From the NCBI GenBank assembly GCA_964019695.1, contig OZ026528.1:50281495-50345494 (forward strand): a stretch of 64,000 nucleotides of DNA, written 5' to 3'. This document shows, in pieces, positions 12,731 through 25,900 of this stretch. The notes under the pieces are model-generated. The model made no database searches, had not been told where the DNA came from, and worked only from the letters and a program-made list of their open reading frames with translations. Position numbers and translations under genes: made by a program. The stretch comes from Loripinus fragilis. Lineage: Eukaryota > Mollusca > Bivalvia > Lucinida > Lucinidae. How positions within the stretch are numbered: position 1 is the first letter of the stretch; every line of letters begins with the position of its first letter.

Positions 12731-13506
12731 TATCTGGTATAATAAAACAATTAGTCACTTTTGACAAAACTCCATATTTGACCAAAATAAAAAGTATAAA
12801 AATCAACATAAGATTCTATGAAATTTAACTAGAAATAAAAATATCTGCAGATGACAAAAAAATAAATACTCAGTATGCGAAATGTTAAATTGAGAAAAAA
12901 AATCTGTTATTCGAAATCTGTTTAACTTGAGGGAACTTGAAAAATGAGAGCAGGATAATATTAAGTCCCAGTCAGCAATTTTTCTGTCATGTTGAGACGG
13001 GTCTTCCTGGGTTGAACCAGTACTAAGCAAGTATAAATGTGTCTTACTCAAGGACAACACACAATGTATCCTTCTATGTGTATCTGTATACAGGGAGAAT
13101 ACTAGGTGAGTGTCTTTTGATATCAAGACTACCAGACAAGACTTTGAGAACACTTGTTGACATCGCGAGGCTTGCCGAGCCATTCAACATGCATTCTCAA
13201 AGCTGAGCCTGGTAAACTCTATATTAAAAGACGCAAACCTGCTATTCTATTTATCAGTTTACCCACTGATTCACTCTTCAAACTAGCGATTATGACCTAA
13301 TTTTCCATTTTTGTGTTGATTCAGTGTCATCATGACCTAACAAAGGCACATGCCATGAGATAGACAACGTTTATCAGGCAATGAGCAACAATGCAGTTAA
13401 TATGAGAGGTAACTAATAAAAAGGGTTATCAATCAATTTCAAAGTTCCCAAGGCTAATTAATCTGTGAGCCTAGACTTCCCAGTTGTCATTCTATTCAGT
13501 GTGTGT
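12731..13506. other. No gene; repeat scraps
   Basis: Contains a piece of the tRNA-derived SINE body (12995-13080, minus) and a segment at 13085-13290 that is also found at 23375-23600. No coding exon is supported. Confidence 0.5.
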
Positions 13507-13718
13507 TGGAGCGCAGTGGCTAAGTTGGTAGAGGGTTTGACTGGGGATTGAAGGGTTCTACTTCGTGACTCACCACCGACAAAGTAACTGTATCGCGTCC
13601 TTGAGCAGGACACTTTATCTGCTGCTTAGTACTGGTTTTACCCAGGAAGATAGGACACCGTCTGGACATGTCATGACTGAAAAAGTGTTGACTGGGACGT
13701 AAAGCATCAAAACAAACA
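13507..13718 (+). mobile_element. tRNA-derived SINE
   Basis: Head GAGCGCAGTGGCTAAGTTGG (13509) gives box A, and box B is degraded near 13553. The body has CTTGAGCAGGACAC and the tail is CTGGGACGTAAAGCATCAAA. It lies just downstream of the kinase-like stop codon, in opposite orientation to that gene. Confidence 0.75.
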
Positions 13719-13797
13719 CATTATTCAGAGTGATAATGGTAATTCCGAAGATCAAGAAATGGATTTGCTTGTCTCCCTTTTAGGTTCCTGGAAAGGT

Positions 13798-13914
13798 TTA
13801 GCGACCTCGAACAGAAATCTCCATTCGAAAGGATTCCAAAGTTTCATCAGTTACTAAGGCAACACAATCTGCAAAATCATAGCTATCTGCTTCATCCTGA
13901 TCATCAGCATCCTG
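13798..13914 (-). CDS. Kinase-like gene, coding exon 11 with stop
   Basis: 117 nt including TAA at 13800-13798, residues 422-459. It opens with an acidic stretch (QDADDQDEADSYDFADC) and ends ISVRGR. The acceptor is CTTTTCAG. A SINE begins about 80 bases downstream of the stop, so the 3' UTR probably runs into it; no clear AATAAA signal was seen. Confidence 0.85.
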   Translation of the reverse strand, partial: QDADDQDEADSYDFADCVALVTDETLESFRMEISVRGR

Positions 13915-16900
13915 CTGAAAAGGAAAAAACATGGGTGGAAGTTCAAAATTTCCAAAATCCTGAACTTATGAAATTAAAATTTTAAAACTTGCAAAAGGGC
14001 TACAAAAAAGGATAATTTAAAGTTAAAATGATTAATTGTGTTTAGATATTCTGAAAACTAATCAAAGAAGCTATTATAATCAAATTAATTCAGCATTTTG
14101 AGGCTGACTTTCTATGGAAAGTCAGCCTCAAAATCCTTAACTTAGGATTAATCCTGAATACTTTCACCCATGAAAAAAGATTAATCTGAATTAACACATT
14201 GCATGCTGGGTAATTTTTCAAGCTTTTGTTGACATCAGCTGACTTTTTTTGAAAAAATAACTTTTTCAAAAAATTCTTTCAGGAACACTATCAGAGTATC
14301 AAACCATTCCTGATCTGGGTCAAAACTGTTTGCTAAAGTCAAAAGTCACTGCTAGCAGGGATTTAATTTAAGCTCCACAGAAAATTAGCCTAAGGTTTTG
14401 TTTTTAGAAACAAAGAGGCCTTGATATTTCATGCAAATTGTCTGCCAGCCTACGGATGACACAAAATTGTAGTAGTAGTGACTGCCATTTTAAAGATTCT
14501 TTTTGTCAGAATTGAGTGAATACTGTCAGTTTTACACAATATCCATACACAGGTCTCAAGATAAGAGTGCTTGATTGTTTTGCAACCAAAACATATGTTG
14601 CGGGTACTTTTGAGCAACCAAAACAAATGTTAAAACTGATGGATAAGCCAGGAAATATTCACACTTTATGCCAATTTTTTTCCCATCTCTGGACCTATGA
14701 TAAAAGAGCAGCTCAGGCAAATACTTTATTACCAATTTTACCAGATAAAGTCACTTTGATAGTGATAATTAAAGAGACTAGGTCTGTAACTATGAACTTT
14801 TTTCGAAAAAAAAAAAAATTCTTTTTAAATCATTTGTAAAAATAATTTTAAGTTATGTTTTCACAATAAATATGTTCAGTATAGCTGAAAACTGCATGGA
14901 AAAGTGAATTATCTTATAAAACAGGCGTTTTTCCCTTGTTAGTAATATTTATGCCCCTAAAGTAATTCTAGACAGTTGATTTTTAACAAAAATGCTGTTG
15001 TTTTGATAGTGATAATTTGTTAAGATTTACGAAAATGGTAAAGTGTTTACCTGAATTTGAGTGTTTTTACTGTATTCTTGAAAAATAAAAAAAATATTTC
15101 TAATATTAGAAGATAAAAAGTTACAGACTATGCAGCTTTAAGGTCACTCAGATTCCACCCTGTTTACCTTCAAATATACTACTGTATAGTCTTACCACAG
15201 AATCAGCGACATTTCTTGAAAGTGTTTGGAATTGAACTTTTGTTTGCTCTGGAAACAATATGGCTACAACCCTCTTCATTATATCATTGTCTTCATTTTT
15301 TAAGGCTGCAAAAAAAAAAAAAAAATGTCAGTGCAAGAAAAAGCAGAAAAGAACGTTGCCAACATCAAGTCATGCCATGAAAGAAAAAATGGGCCAGAAC
15401 CAGGGCTAAGCCTGCCATTGTAGCCATTTGCTACTAAAATGTAGAGCGGCTACAAATATAAGTCATTGGCTAAAAGTACACTCTAGGTGGTTCAAAAATT
15501 ACACATCGCAAAAAAGTGTAATTTGATTAGCTTTTGGATTTTCCAATATTCTTCACTCTTTATTATTGTGCCATATTTAACTCAGAATGCTGGATTTTTT
15601 CAATACCATTAGGGTGTCAAATAGTTGGGATCCAGATCCGGCCCGACATTTTGTTGGGCCTGATCTGGGTACAAACTGTTTGCAAAGGTTATAAGCAAAT
15701 GACAAAAGTCGCTTCTAGGTGGCAAAGAGTTAGATAAAGAACAACTTCTGGCTAAAACCTTGACTTAAGTCAATTTCATTTGGCTCAAACTTTTTCGATT
15801 TGGCTGAAGTGTCTGCTACAACAAATTCTGAGCCAGGGTAAGCCCTGAGAACCAAAAAATAATGGTCCAATATGCGCCAAAGATTTCTTCAAATGCTCAT
15901 GCTAATGTATGCAATGAGGCTAGAGGTCTAAATTTTAATTGGGCCTTCAACTACTTTCGTACTTTGTCTAAGCAAGCAGCAAAGGTTCTGTCGAGACTCT
16001 GTGTATGCACAGGCTTGTCTGAGCCATCATTGCATCAGCATCAAAATCAAATGTGCTGGCTAAATTGTGCTTAAAATCATTCTTTATAGGTACATATGCA
16101 ACTATTTAGAAAGGCTAGAGACCTAGGCCCTTGTCAATGCAGGGTTCATACAGAAAAGTTTGGGTAAAATTCAAGGACTTCTCAAGACTATTTTACCATT
16201 TTCAAGGACTAAAAGTTTAGGAAAAATACTGATCAAAGTCTTAAAATTCTTCTTCAAAAATGCTAGACAGAGATAATGGAGAAATTAGAACTACAAAATG
16301 AGTATGAAATTGTTGTGCCTTTATGCTGCACCAAATAAAGGCACAATTTATACTGATTTAGATCTTTATCAACAGTGTTAAGTTCTACAGAAAATAAAAG
16401 AATTCAAGGACTTTTCAAGGCCTTTGAGTGATTTTCCAGTACTTTTCAAGGCAGATTTAATTTTAAAGGACTTTTTGAAAAAGCCCTCTAAATTCAAGTA
16501 CTTTTGAAGCCTGTGCGAACCCTGCAATGTCCCTACTACTTTAAGTGTGAGTAGTTAGGCTCATTGAGAGACTGTCAATTTGTGCAGGCCTGTCTGAGCC
16601 TTTGCTGCTCACATAATTGAGCCACGGCATGTGAGAGCCTTTGCTGCTCACATAATTGAGCCATGGCATGTGATCTCCAACAATGTGACATTTTGACAAG
16701 TGTAGACTCGGACAAGCCTGTGCAGCCTCTGTTTGGGCTTAGAAACTCCAAGTGAGGTTCAGTCAATAGATTAAAACTCACAGAATATTCAAGGAATATT
16801 AGCAAAGGCTCTGATCAGACTGCACATATGTGCAGGCTGGTCTGAGCCTTTACTGGTCGCATATACCACATTGTTGGAAATCCCATGTCACAGCTCATAT

Positions 16901-19900
16901 ATTATTTTATTTGTTTTGATTCTTTACAATCCAGTCAACTATTTTTCAGTCGTGGCTAGATACAACACAGTGACTCCACCAGCGGTGAGACTGGAACTAG
17001 CAACATTACCATGCCCAGTCTAAGGCTCTACCAACTGAGCAAAGGCACTCCACAAAAAAACACACCCGAAAAACAAGCACCCGAAACAGATGGATATGAA
17101 AATGATCAAATTTCATACCTCAAAATGCTGATATGGCCCCGAGGTTATAAAACTGTTTTCATGCTCAACTCAACTGAGCACAAAATTCATCATGCTCATA
17201 AATGTTAAAATGCCAACAATTGTTTGCCAACAATTGTTTGTTGACATTTTAACATTTATCAACATGATAAATACATCATCAGATAGTTTAAAAGCATGAA
17301 AAATATTTAATTTTTCAGCATTGTAGTTTCTATGAGCATGTAAAACTCAATGCTTAGTTGAGTTGAGCATGAAAAAAGTTTTTTATAACCTGGGGCCTGG
17401 ACCTGTAAATAATCAAATTTTAACCATTAAAAAATTAAAATATTTGCTGATCTGGATATGTGAGTTTAGTTTACCATATTCTAGGTGTTTCTGTACATGA
17501 GATGTATAGTTCAACAGATCAGCTGGGTGGACCAGTTTTAGAGCACCATCCACAAGGCAAAATAGTTCCCTCTTGTCTTCAGCACTTAGGTATTGAGCAA
17601 CCTGTCAAAATAGGGAGATTATTCATTTACTAACAGGGTTCAAATTCAAGATTTTTAGTTTCTAGTATTTTTTTCTTTTGAACCTGAAATCAATAATTGA
17701 AGTGTTTTCTATTAGTAACCAGAGCCTTTCAGTAGGATGTTTACTTTTTGGAAGCAACTTAAACATCAATTATTAGGGTTTACAGTTGCCTTGACAACAC
17801 AAAAGTGTATGCAAAATACATGTATGCAATAGTAAGTGATCAGGATAATCTGTGATGTATACTTTCATGTCTAAGTTGAGTCAGGTCATAATTTTCCGAA
17901 TGTTTTTTTTATATTTCACCCAGGAAAGATTTTGTACACAGAATACCAATTTAGGCACATTTGGGTAGAACTTATCAAGATAATTTAAATGGCTGCGTAG
18001 ACCCAGACAGTTTAAACAAGGCTGTGGACTTGCTCTTTGGTCTTGCTCTTGGCAATAACGCTAAGAAAAACCCGACCATGGTTTTGTCAATATGAAGACT
18101 CTTCAGGGGATTTACCTGTTGTGGGTTGACCCAATAGTCAAGTGACACTTGGAGAGCACTACGGCGCTTTATATAGTCGAGGAAAATGGCTCAAAAAACG
18201 GCTTCCTGGGTCCACAAAACAGCTAGGGAGATGATTTAGGAGCCTCCAAAGGAAGCAACTAGGCTCTCAAAACCAGCTCTAAAACGATTGCTTCTTCACG
18301 TGACTCAGAGAACCGCTTCAGTGGGTTTATGGAGCCGCTTTCAGTGTTAAGACAGCAGATGTGCTCTCTAAGATCCCTAAAAAAGGAGTGTATCGTTTTT
18401 TTGCCACCTGGAGCTTGTAAAGTCGGCAGTGTGGTTTGAGGTGGTTGTTTTGGACTGGTGTTTGAAGAACTTATCAAGCCCAGATGTCAAGCAAAAGCCA
18501 ACATTTAGGTCACAAGTTACGTGCTGGTTTTCATTTGTGGTAATATACTGAGTGTTTTTCTAAACATAAAAAATGAGCATTATTAAGAGCGTGTCTTCAT
18601 AAAATTTAAACCTGTTTTAGCTCTTTAAAAATTTCTTTACATATTGCTAAATTCTTCTTTCTGGTTTTGTACTTTAATCTTGGGATGGTCCACTGTATAA
18701 TTTGAGGGGTCACAGGTTATAATTTCCAAATACAATTGTATTTCTTTCTCCAAAGACCATTTTTGATTATCAAACAGTGTACACCCGATGAAATGCCACA
18801 TTATGTGGCATTTCATCTGGGTCTTCACTGTTTGCCAAAGTATGCATTTAATAGTCAGTAGTATACAAAGGGTTAAAACAAGGTGGGTACCGTGACAAAA
18901 ATCTTGTGTACTAGCCGATTTATTACATAGATATTTACTTCATTGAGCTTAGACTTCCAATTCTTCCTTGCATCTCTGACGTTGTTGAACTCTTCTCCAG
19001 TGTAAAGGGCCGAGAAAAGACGAACAACTTCACCAATGTCTTTATGGAAGCCATCAAAATTCAGCCCAAGAGGACCTTCAAATCGTTTTGCCAGACCGAA
19101 GTCAAGAATTTTTACATTCAAGGAGTTCTCTGATTCTTTCTGTAGCATGATATTTCCAGCTGTAAGAATATATACGAGGGTCATTTGGAAAGTTCTTAGC
19201 ATGGCATCATTACTCCACAATGCGTTGATAAAATGCTATAAAATTATACATTTTTGGAAACTAGAATTCAACGGCTATTTGATGTTTTAATTTTTGTCGA
19301 AAAAGAACTTAGAGTGCACGTGCAGCACATGCTCAAAATGAGTAGGGGTTTATATACTGGCTAAAATTTTAAGTAAAATACTTGGAAAAAAGCGAAGGAA
19401 AATTGGGGACCTTATTTGCAATCATGATTTGACAAATTAACGCTTTGGTGCCAACTAATTTTTTATTAAAATATATTATGCGATCACTGCTTGCACGACT
19501 ACCACCTTTACATTCGGAAAATGTTGACTAATAGAGAAATGATAAACTTTCAAATATGGGACTTTTTTCGATTTTTCTTTATACTTTTACTATAAATTGT
19601 GTCACTACAGGAGCACGAAAAATGCCTATTATGTTTTTTGCTTTATTTGTAGCGTTCAATGCATAAAAATCATTTCGTCGCGCAAAAAGTGCGGCTTGTG
19701 TTGTTCTGTATTCAAGAAAATTATTCCTTATAACACTACCCCTACTTTTCAAGAAGTGGGTGGGGTAACTTAACCCCTCACATTTTGTCGATGGCATAAG
19801 AAATTCTCACGGTATCGCGTCCACTATCACAAAATTGATTGATTCCTACTCTCAAGGTATTATTACTGTTTTGTTTGCCACCGTTTTCAATTGAAATGAA

Positions 19901-22900
19901 CCAGAACGTCAACTCATCCCTAAACTTACTCTGCCCCATGGGAAGATTATAAGAGTTATCTTCCTTTTGGTCCAGTTTACAAAATTCATTTTGGTTTCAA
20001 TACAAAGAGCATAAAGTGTGCTTGACAAAAATACCAACGCATGACACTTATAAACTACTGTCCGTAAAATATTTTCAAAATATGTGCATTGTGACATGCG
20101 ATTTTTAGTCAAAAAAACTAGCGCATTGCTTTGCTTTCTAGACGGCTTTGGTATTGCTGTTCCGATATTTAGTTATTAGAAACATCTAACTCAGTCATCA
20201 ATTGTATGATTATTGTACCAGATTGTGGCCTACCAAATGGTGCAAAATTATCTAATTTCATGAACTATTTTAAATGTTCTGCACACTTTTCAAAAGGTAA
20301 AATGTTATATTTTCCACTGAAATTTAGCGTTTTCCAGTATACAAACAGTACATGTATTCTCAATAATATTTTTCGTTTCTACATTATAATATCCTCATGA
20401 AATTTGTGCCATAACTTAGAGGAAAGGTGGCTGTTTAAAATGATACCAAACATGATAGGTTTTGTAAATGGGTTACTGAGATAAAAGACCATGCTAAGAA
20501 CTTTCCAAATGCCCCTCGTATTAACCCTTTACTCCATCTGCTATTTTTAGATCATGACATCATGTTCTATTTTTAGACAACATTGAAAAAAATTCAAGAA
20601 CAATTCAAGTCAAGCTTTGAAAACTATTGAAAATATTATGGAAAATGGAGCATTTGCTTTAAATGAGCCAATGCTCCATTTTCCATAATATTTACAAATA
20701 GGTTGTATTTAAAAAAGGCGCCAAAAGGCGTTATTATGGAGTAAATGGTTAAGGATCAGATCTCAAGGTTATTAAAGTTGTTCTTTTCCTGCTCAACTCT
20801 GCCGAGCATGAAATTTCAACTGCTCATAGATAGTTAAATAATGAAAAATTATGATTTTTTTCCTGGTCAAAACACTCACATCTTGTATTCATTCTGCTGA
20901 TAAATGTTAAAATGCCAACAATTGTTGGGCAGGAAATTATTTATGGTTCTAACTCTCCTGTATACACTTGTCTACAAAAAACTTTTTCTTGCCATTTTTT
21001 TTCTTCTTTTATGTGTGTGTGTGGGGGGGATGGCATTGATTAGAGCGTAGTTGGATAGCTGTCACATATAATGTGTGATAAATCAGTAATGTTACATTAA
21101 ATTGTACACAATAGAGCAATGCAAATTTTTAAGGGTGGAATTATATAAATTCACAACAAAACTTTAAATTATTTAAGAAATGAATTCAATTTTTTGGTCT
21201 TTATGGAATCATGAACACACTAGAGTGCTTCAATTGGCTGCTCATCAAACCAGCATTTTTCACTTCACTGGATAAAATAGATGTCACTTTTATTCGAAAA
21301 GTTCTATAACCTCTATATATGGATAACCTGACTTCAAGGTTTATAAACAACAAAGATGCAGACCAGACTGTGAAACTGCACAGTCTGATCAGCACCTTTG
21401 TTATTCTGTGCAGTCTGATTAAGCATCTTTGTTATTTATTTGCTTATTGGAAAGTATCATATTATGTGGTATGTGGGACCAGCAAAGACTCAGACCAGCC
21501 TGCACATTCACACAGTCTGATCAGTGCCTTTGCTAGTCGCTTGAATATTCTATCAATATAAATCTATTGACGGAACATTATTTGGAGTTTGTAAGCTTAA
21601 AAGGAGGCTGCACAGGCTTGTCTGAGTCTTCACTTGTCAAAATGCCACATTGTTGGAAATCACATGTCACGGCTCATATCTAAACTTAATACAAATTTCA
21701 ATTTACTTGCTAGTTCTTGTAGCTGAGGGGCTGGTTTCGGTATGATCTGGTCAGAAACCCCGAAGACAGGTTTTCTTGCAATGAAGCCCATATTTACCAT
21801 GTAGATCATGATGTGCCCAGCCTTTCTGATGTAGAGTAGACACAGCATCTAGAACTCCTTTGAGTACATACAAAGAAAACGGTTTCAAGAGACTTCTGTC
21901 CTTCTCATAAACTTTTGATATATGCTCATCTATAATGCTTCTTAAAGTGACAGCTGAAAACAGAAAAAAAGACATTTCTTTGATATAGCAAAATCTTATT
22001 TATACAGTGACAGCAAGTAAATGATTCCAGGGCTATATAAGCTGCTACATTAGATTTCCAACAATGTGGTATGTGCAACCAGCAAAGCCTCAGATCAGCC
22101 TTCACATATGCATGAAGTAAAGAATCAAAACAATTAAAACAAGTGAAAGACCACCAGGTGATGCTACATACCAAATATCAAGGTTCTAGCCTTGCATTCA
22201 GACAAGAATTTTGCTTTTGTTTTTTTTCGATGTAAATCTATGTCTCTCTATCAGGGATTTTCCTAGGCCTGTTTAGGGGCCGAATATCGGCCTCTTCCCA
22301 CTTAAAAGATGAGCAAAAACTTCCCAACATGGTGTATATCATTCCCAATTTCTTAGTTCTGTATTTTGGTAAAAATTTCACGAAAATCCGGACAAAAAAA
22401 CAAATTTACAGATGCCTGAAAATTTACATGAATGAAAACATGTTTTCATCCACATTTTTATGCAATTTTTCATTTCTTCTATGTTTTTTAATCCATTTAA
22501 AATGGAAGTCCAGTTCTTTTAGAATGCATCAAGTTTTCCCAATTTTTATGGACCAAATGCTTTCTCCCCAAATTCAACAGGCTCCTGCCCCCAACTTTAG
22601 AAAGGTAGGAAAATCCCTGTCTATGCAAAGTAGCCTAGGGACTGGGCCATTTTAGCTTGAACAAAATCTGACACTTCTTAGATACCAGCTGTATCTGAAT
22701 CAAATTTCAGCAGCAGAAGATAGAGATGATCTAAAAAAATTATCCCATAAAGCGCCACCTATAATTTGCAGCAGACCATAATTTCAAATTTTGCTGCTTT
22801 TTCAAAAATAACAAGTAAGGCTGGCAGATGATTCTCATGAAATATCATACCTTATTTTTTTGAAAATTAGGAAAAATGTCGCAAAATTTGTTGTCTGCTG

Positions 22901-25900
22901 CAGTCGTGATTGGCGCTTTAAGGGTTAAAAAAATCTTTGATTGCTATTTCCTATATACCCAACAATTTTACCCTCTACCCTCAACATTTTAAGCTTCAGA
23001 ATCAGATATTTTTAACTTTCCTGTGGGCCTATTAAACAAAATGCATACTGTCTGGAGGAGTGGTAGACTTGAGATTGAGGTGTAACTAATCCAAGACTCA
23101 CAAGAGGCACTGTGTTGTGCCCTTGAGCAATGCAATATATCCTTTGCTCACTGTTTCAATACAAGAAGACAGCAAATCATCACAACATGACTAGGATGTA
23201 AAGCATTAAACAAATATATTTTTTTGTGGAAAGCCCTTACCTTTATGTAAAATTTCCATATGTATAAATACTTTATTATCTTCAATCTTGAAGAGGTAGA
23301 GTGAAGGGGCATAACCGCTGTCAGACATGTCTGCCCAACAGCGTATTTCATCTTCACGAAATACTGAGATCATCATCTGGGAAAAATTAATAGAGAATAC
23401 TAGGTAAATGTCTTTAAATATCAAGTTTACCTGTAAGGCTTTGATAAGGCTTGTTGAATCATGAAGCTTGCTAAGCAATTTAACATGCATTCTGGCAGTC
23501 CAGCCTGGTAAACTTGATCAAATGACGCCAACCTGGTAATTTATCTAAAATTTATGCTTAAATATGAGCCAGTACATGAGATTTCACTCAGTGGCAAATC
23601 CAGAGTGACGTGAGACCAAATTATTTCATTTTCATGGAGTATTTGAGAAAAATGAGATAAAATCAGCAAAGCAAACCCCCACACTTTTATACATAAGAAC
23701 CCTGTTTCAAGAAATCCTGGATCCGCCCCTGTACCTACTGATCAAATTGGCATGTAGCAAAGGGTCTTCCCAGAGCCCTGGCTGCTAGCATAGTCAGAAT
23801 ATGTAAGTAAGCAAATTGACAAAGGTTTAGACAAATCAGTGGCGGATCCAGAGGGGGTATTAGAAAATTGAGGTAAAATCATCAAATCGAACCCCCACAA
23901 CTTTATTCCTGAAATCCTAGATCCGCCCCTGCAAATGTCTAGATAAGTGACATTTTATCCATACAATTGTGATTATTATCTTGTCTATAATAGAAAGAAC
24001 TTGAGACAGTTCTTTAGAGTACCCACAACATATGTTTTGGTTGAGAAATAACAAAATTACTGCATCGTGTCATTGAGCAAGACACTTTATTCTCTGCTTA
24101 GTAATGGTTCAACCCAGGAAGACAAAAAATAGTCTCAACATTACTGCAAATTTGTCAACTGTCGAGACAAAGCATTAACACAAAAAAATAGCCCAGACAC
24201 TAGACATTTGAAACATACGTTAGCTTTCGTACTGTATCTATTTTAAAGAATGACTCCACCTATAGCTGATTTTACAGGCCTTCCATACTTTTCCGGAATT
24301 CTTTCGGGACTTGTATCACATGACTAAATCAGCCACTCAAGTTAACTCCCATTACCACGAGGCCGAGTAGCCATGTGCTCGAGGCGAGCATCAAAATACA
24401 AAAGTAAATTCTGTTTTGTGAGCAAACAGGCTTGTATAAATTGTATGCGAAGTATAGATTAGTTGTAAGGGGCACTTTGCGCTGTTTTGTATTTTTTTCT
24501 TACCTGGAAAACCAATTTAATGAATTTTCAAACAGCGCTGATGTGTTTACAATCCGAGGTCAGTATTGAGAACATCACAGGACCGGTGACACCTGACTGA
24601 GTTGGTGCTCATGTAAATATTTCACCATTTGAAGAATGGCTCAAAACCTTGCCAAAAACATCATTGGCAATGTGGCATCGAGCTACCAAGCCAATCTAGT
24701 GATAGAAATTCCTAATATAACGGAAAGTTACATAAATTTACAGTTTTCGCTTGCCAACATTTACAACTAATCTTTACTTTTCTACAATGCTTATTAAAAT
24801 ATAGGTCACGTTGTTGGGATGTTTGATGATTGGCCAGATTGTTTTCAATTCTGGAGAACTTGGAGCTAATGGGAACATGTCAGGAAAACTCGGCACGAAA
24901 TAGGCGATTCAGAAAGCACAGCTGTCAGTCCAATCTTTACAGTATGCCTCAATGTAATAAGTTTATTTCATAGTCTATTTCAGTATTTAAATTAATGGAG
25001 ATTGCATATTGTTAACAAGGACTTTTCAAGGACTTCCTACAGTTTTCAAGGATTAAAAGTTTATGAAAAATCCTGATTTAAGTGTTAAAATTCTACTTCA
25101 GAAATGCCAGACTGAGATAATGGAGAAATTAGTAATAGGAAATGAGTATAAAATTGTTGTGCCTTCATTTGGTGCAGCATTTGCTGCACCAAATAAAGGC
25201 ACAACAATTTTATTCTGATTTAGATCTCTATCAACAGTGTTAATTCCTACAATAATTAGAAGAATCCAAGGACTTTTCAAGGCCTCTGGATGATTTTACA
25301 GTACTTTTCAAGGCAAATTTAATTTTCAAGGATTTTTCAAGAAAGCCCTCTAAATTCAAGGACTTTTCAAGCCTGTGCGAACCCTGGTTAAGCTGGACTG
25401 GCCCCTGTGGCAGCAAGTACCATTATTCTTGGGGTAGGCCTATTTTTACTTACAGTTTTCTGAGCATGTTCTTTTCCAGTCTTCTTGTCTTTAACAATGA
25501 TTATATCTCCCGCTGAATTCCCAGAACCGAGGACTTGTTTTGTTTTCTCAAACTCTTTACCCTCTCGGTATTGCTTTGATGGTGACACACAGATCTGAAA
25601 AATAAATGAATGAAATCCAATCACTGCAAGAGCTACTCTCAGTTTTTCCAACAAAAAACAAACAACAGAGTATTTGATTTTTTTTCGCCAATTCAAAGAC
25701 TTCTTAACCCTTTGTATTCGAGAAACCCCTGCAAACAATGAAGACCCTGATGAAATGCAGCGTAATGCTGAATTTCATCAGGGACTATACTGTTTGTAAT
25801 GGTAAAAACAATCTCCATACAAAAAATACAATATAGTTTTTGAAAATTGTAACCTGACACTCCTAGATTAAGATATGTACAATGGACTATCCCAAGTTAA

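Noticed and set aside
18873..18938. Extension of exon 8 to the stop at 18873
   Set aside because: Using the GAA|GTAAAT donor gives phase 0 that matches exon 9 exactly; reading on would end the protein without exons 9-11, which all chain in phase.
19579..20112. Mariner transposase in the element at 19175
   Set aside because: The two minus-strand frames show none of the expected motifs of mariner transposases, so only the ends identify the element.
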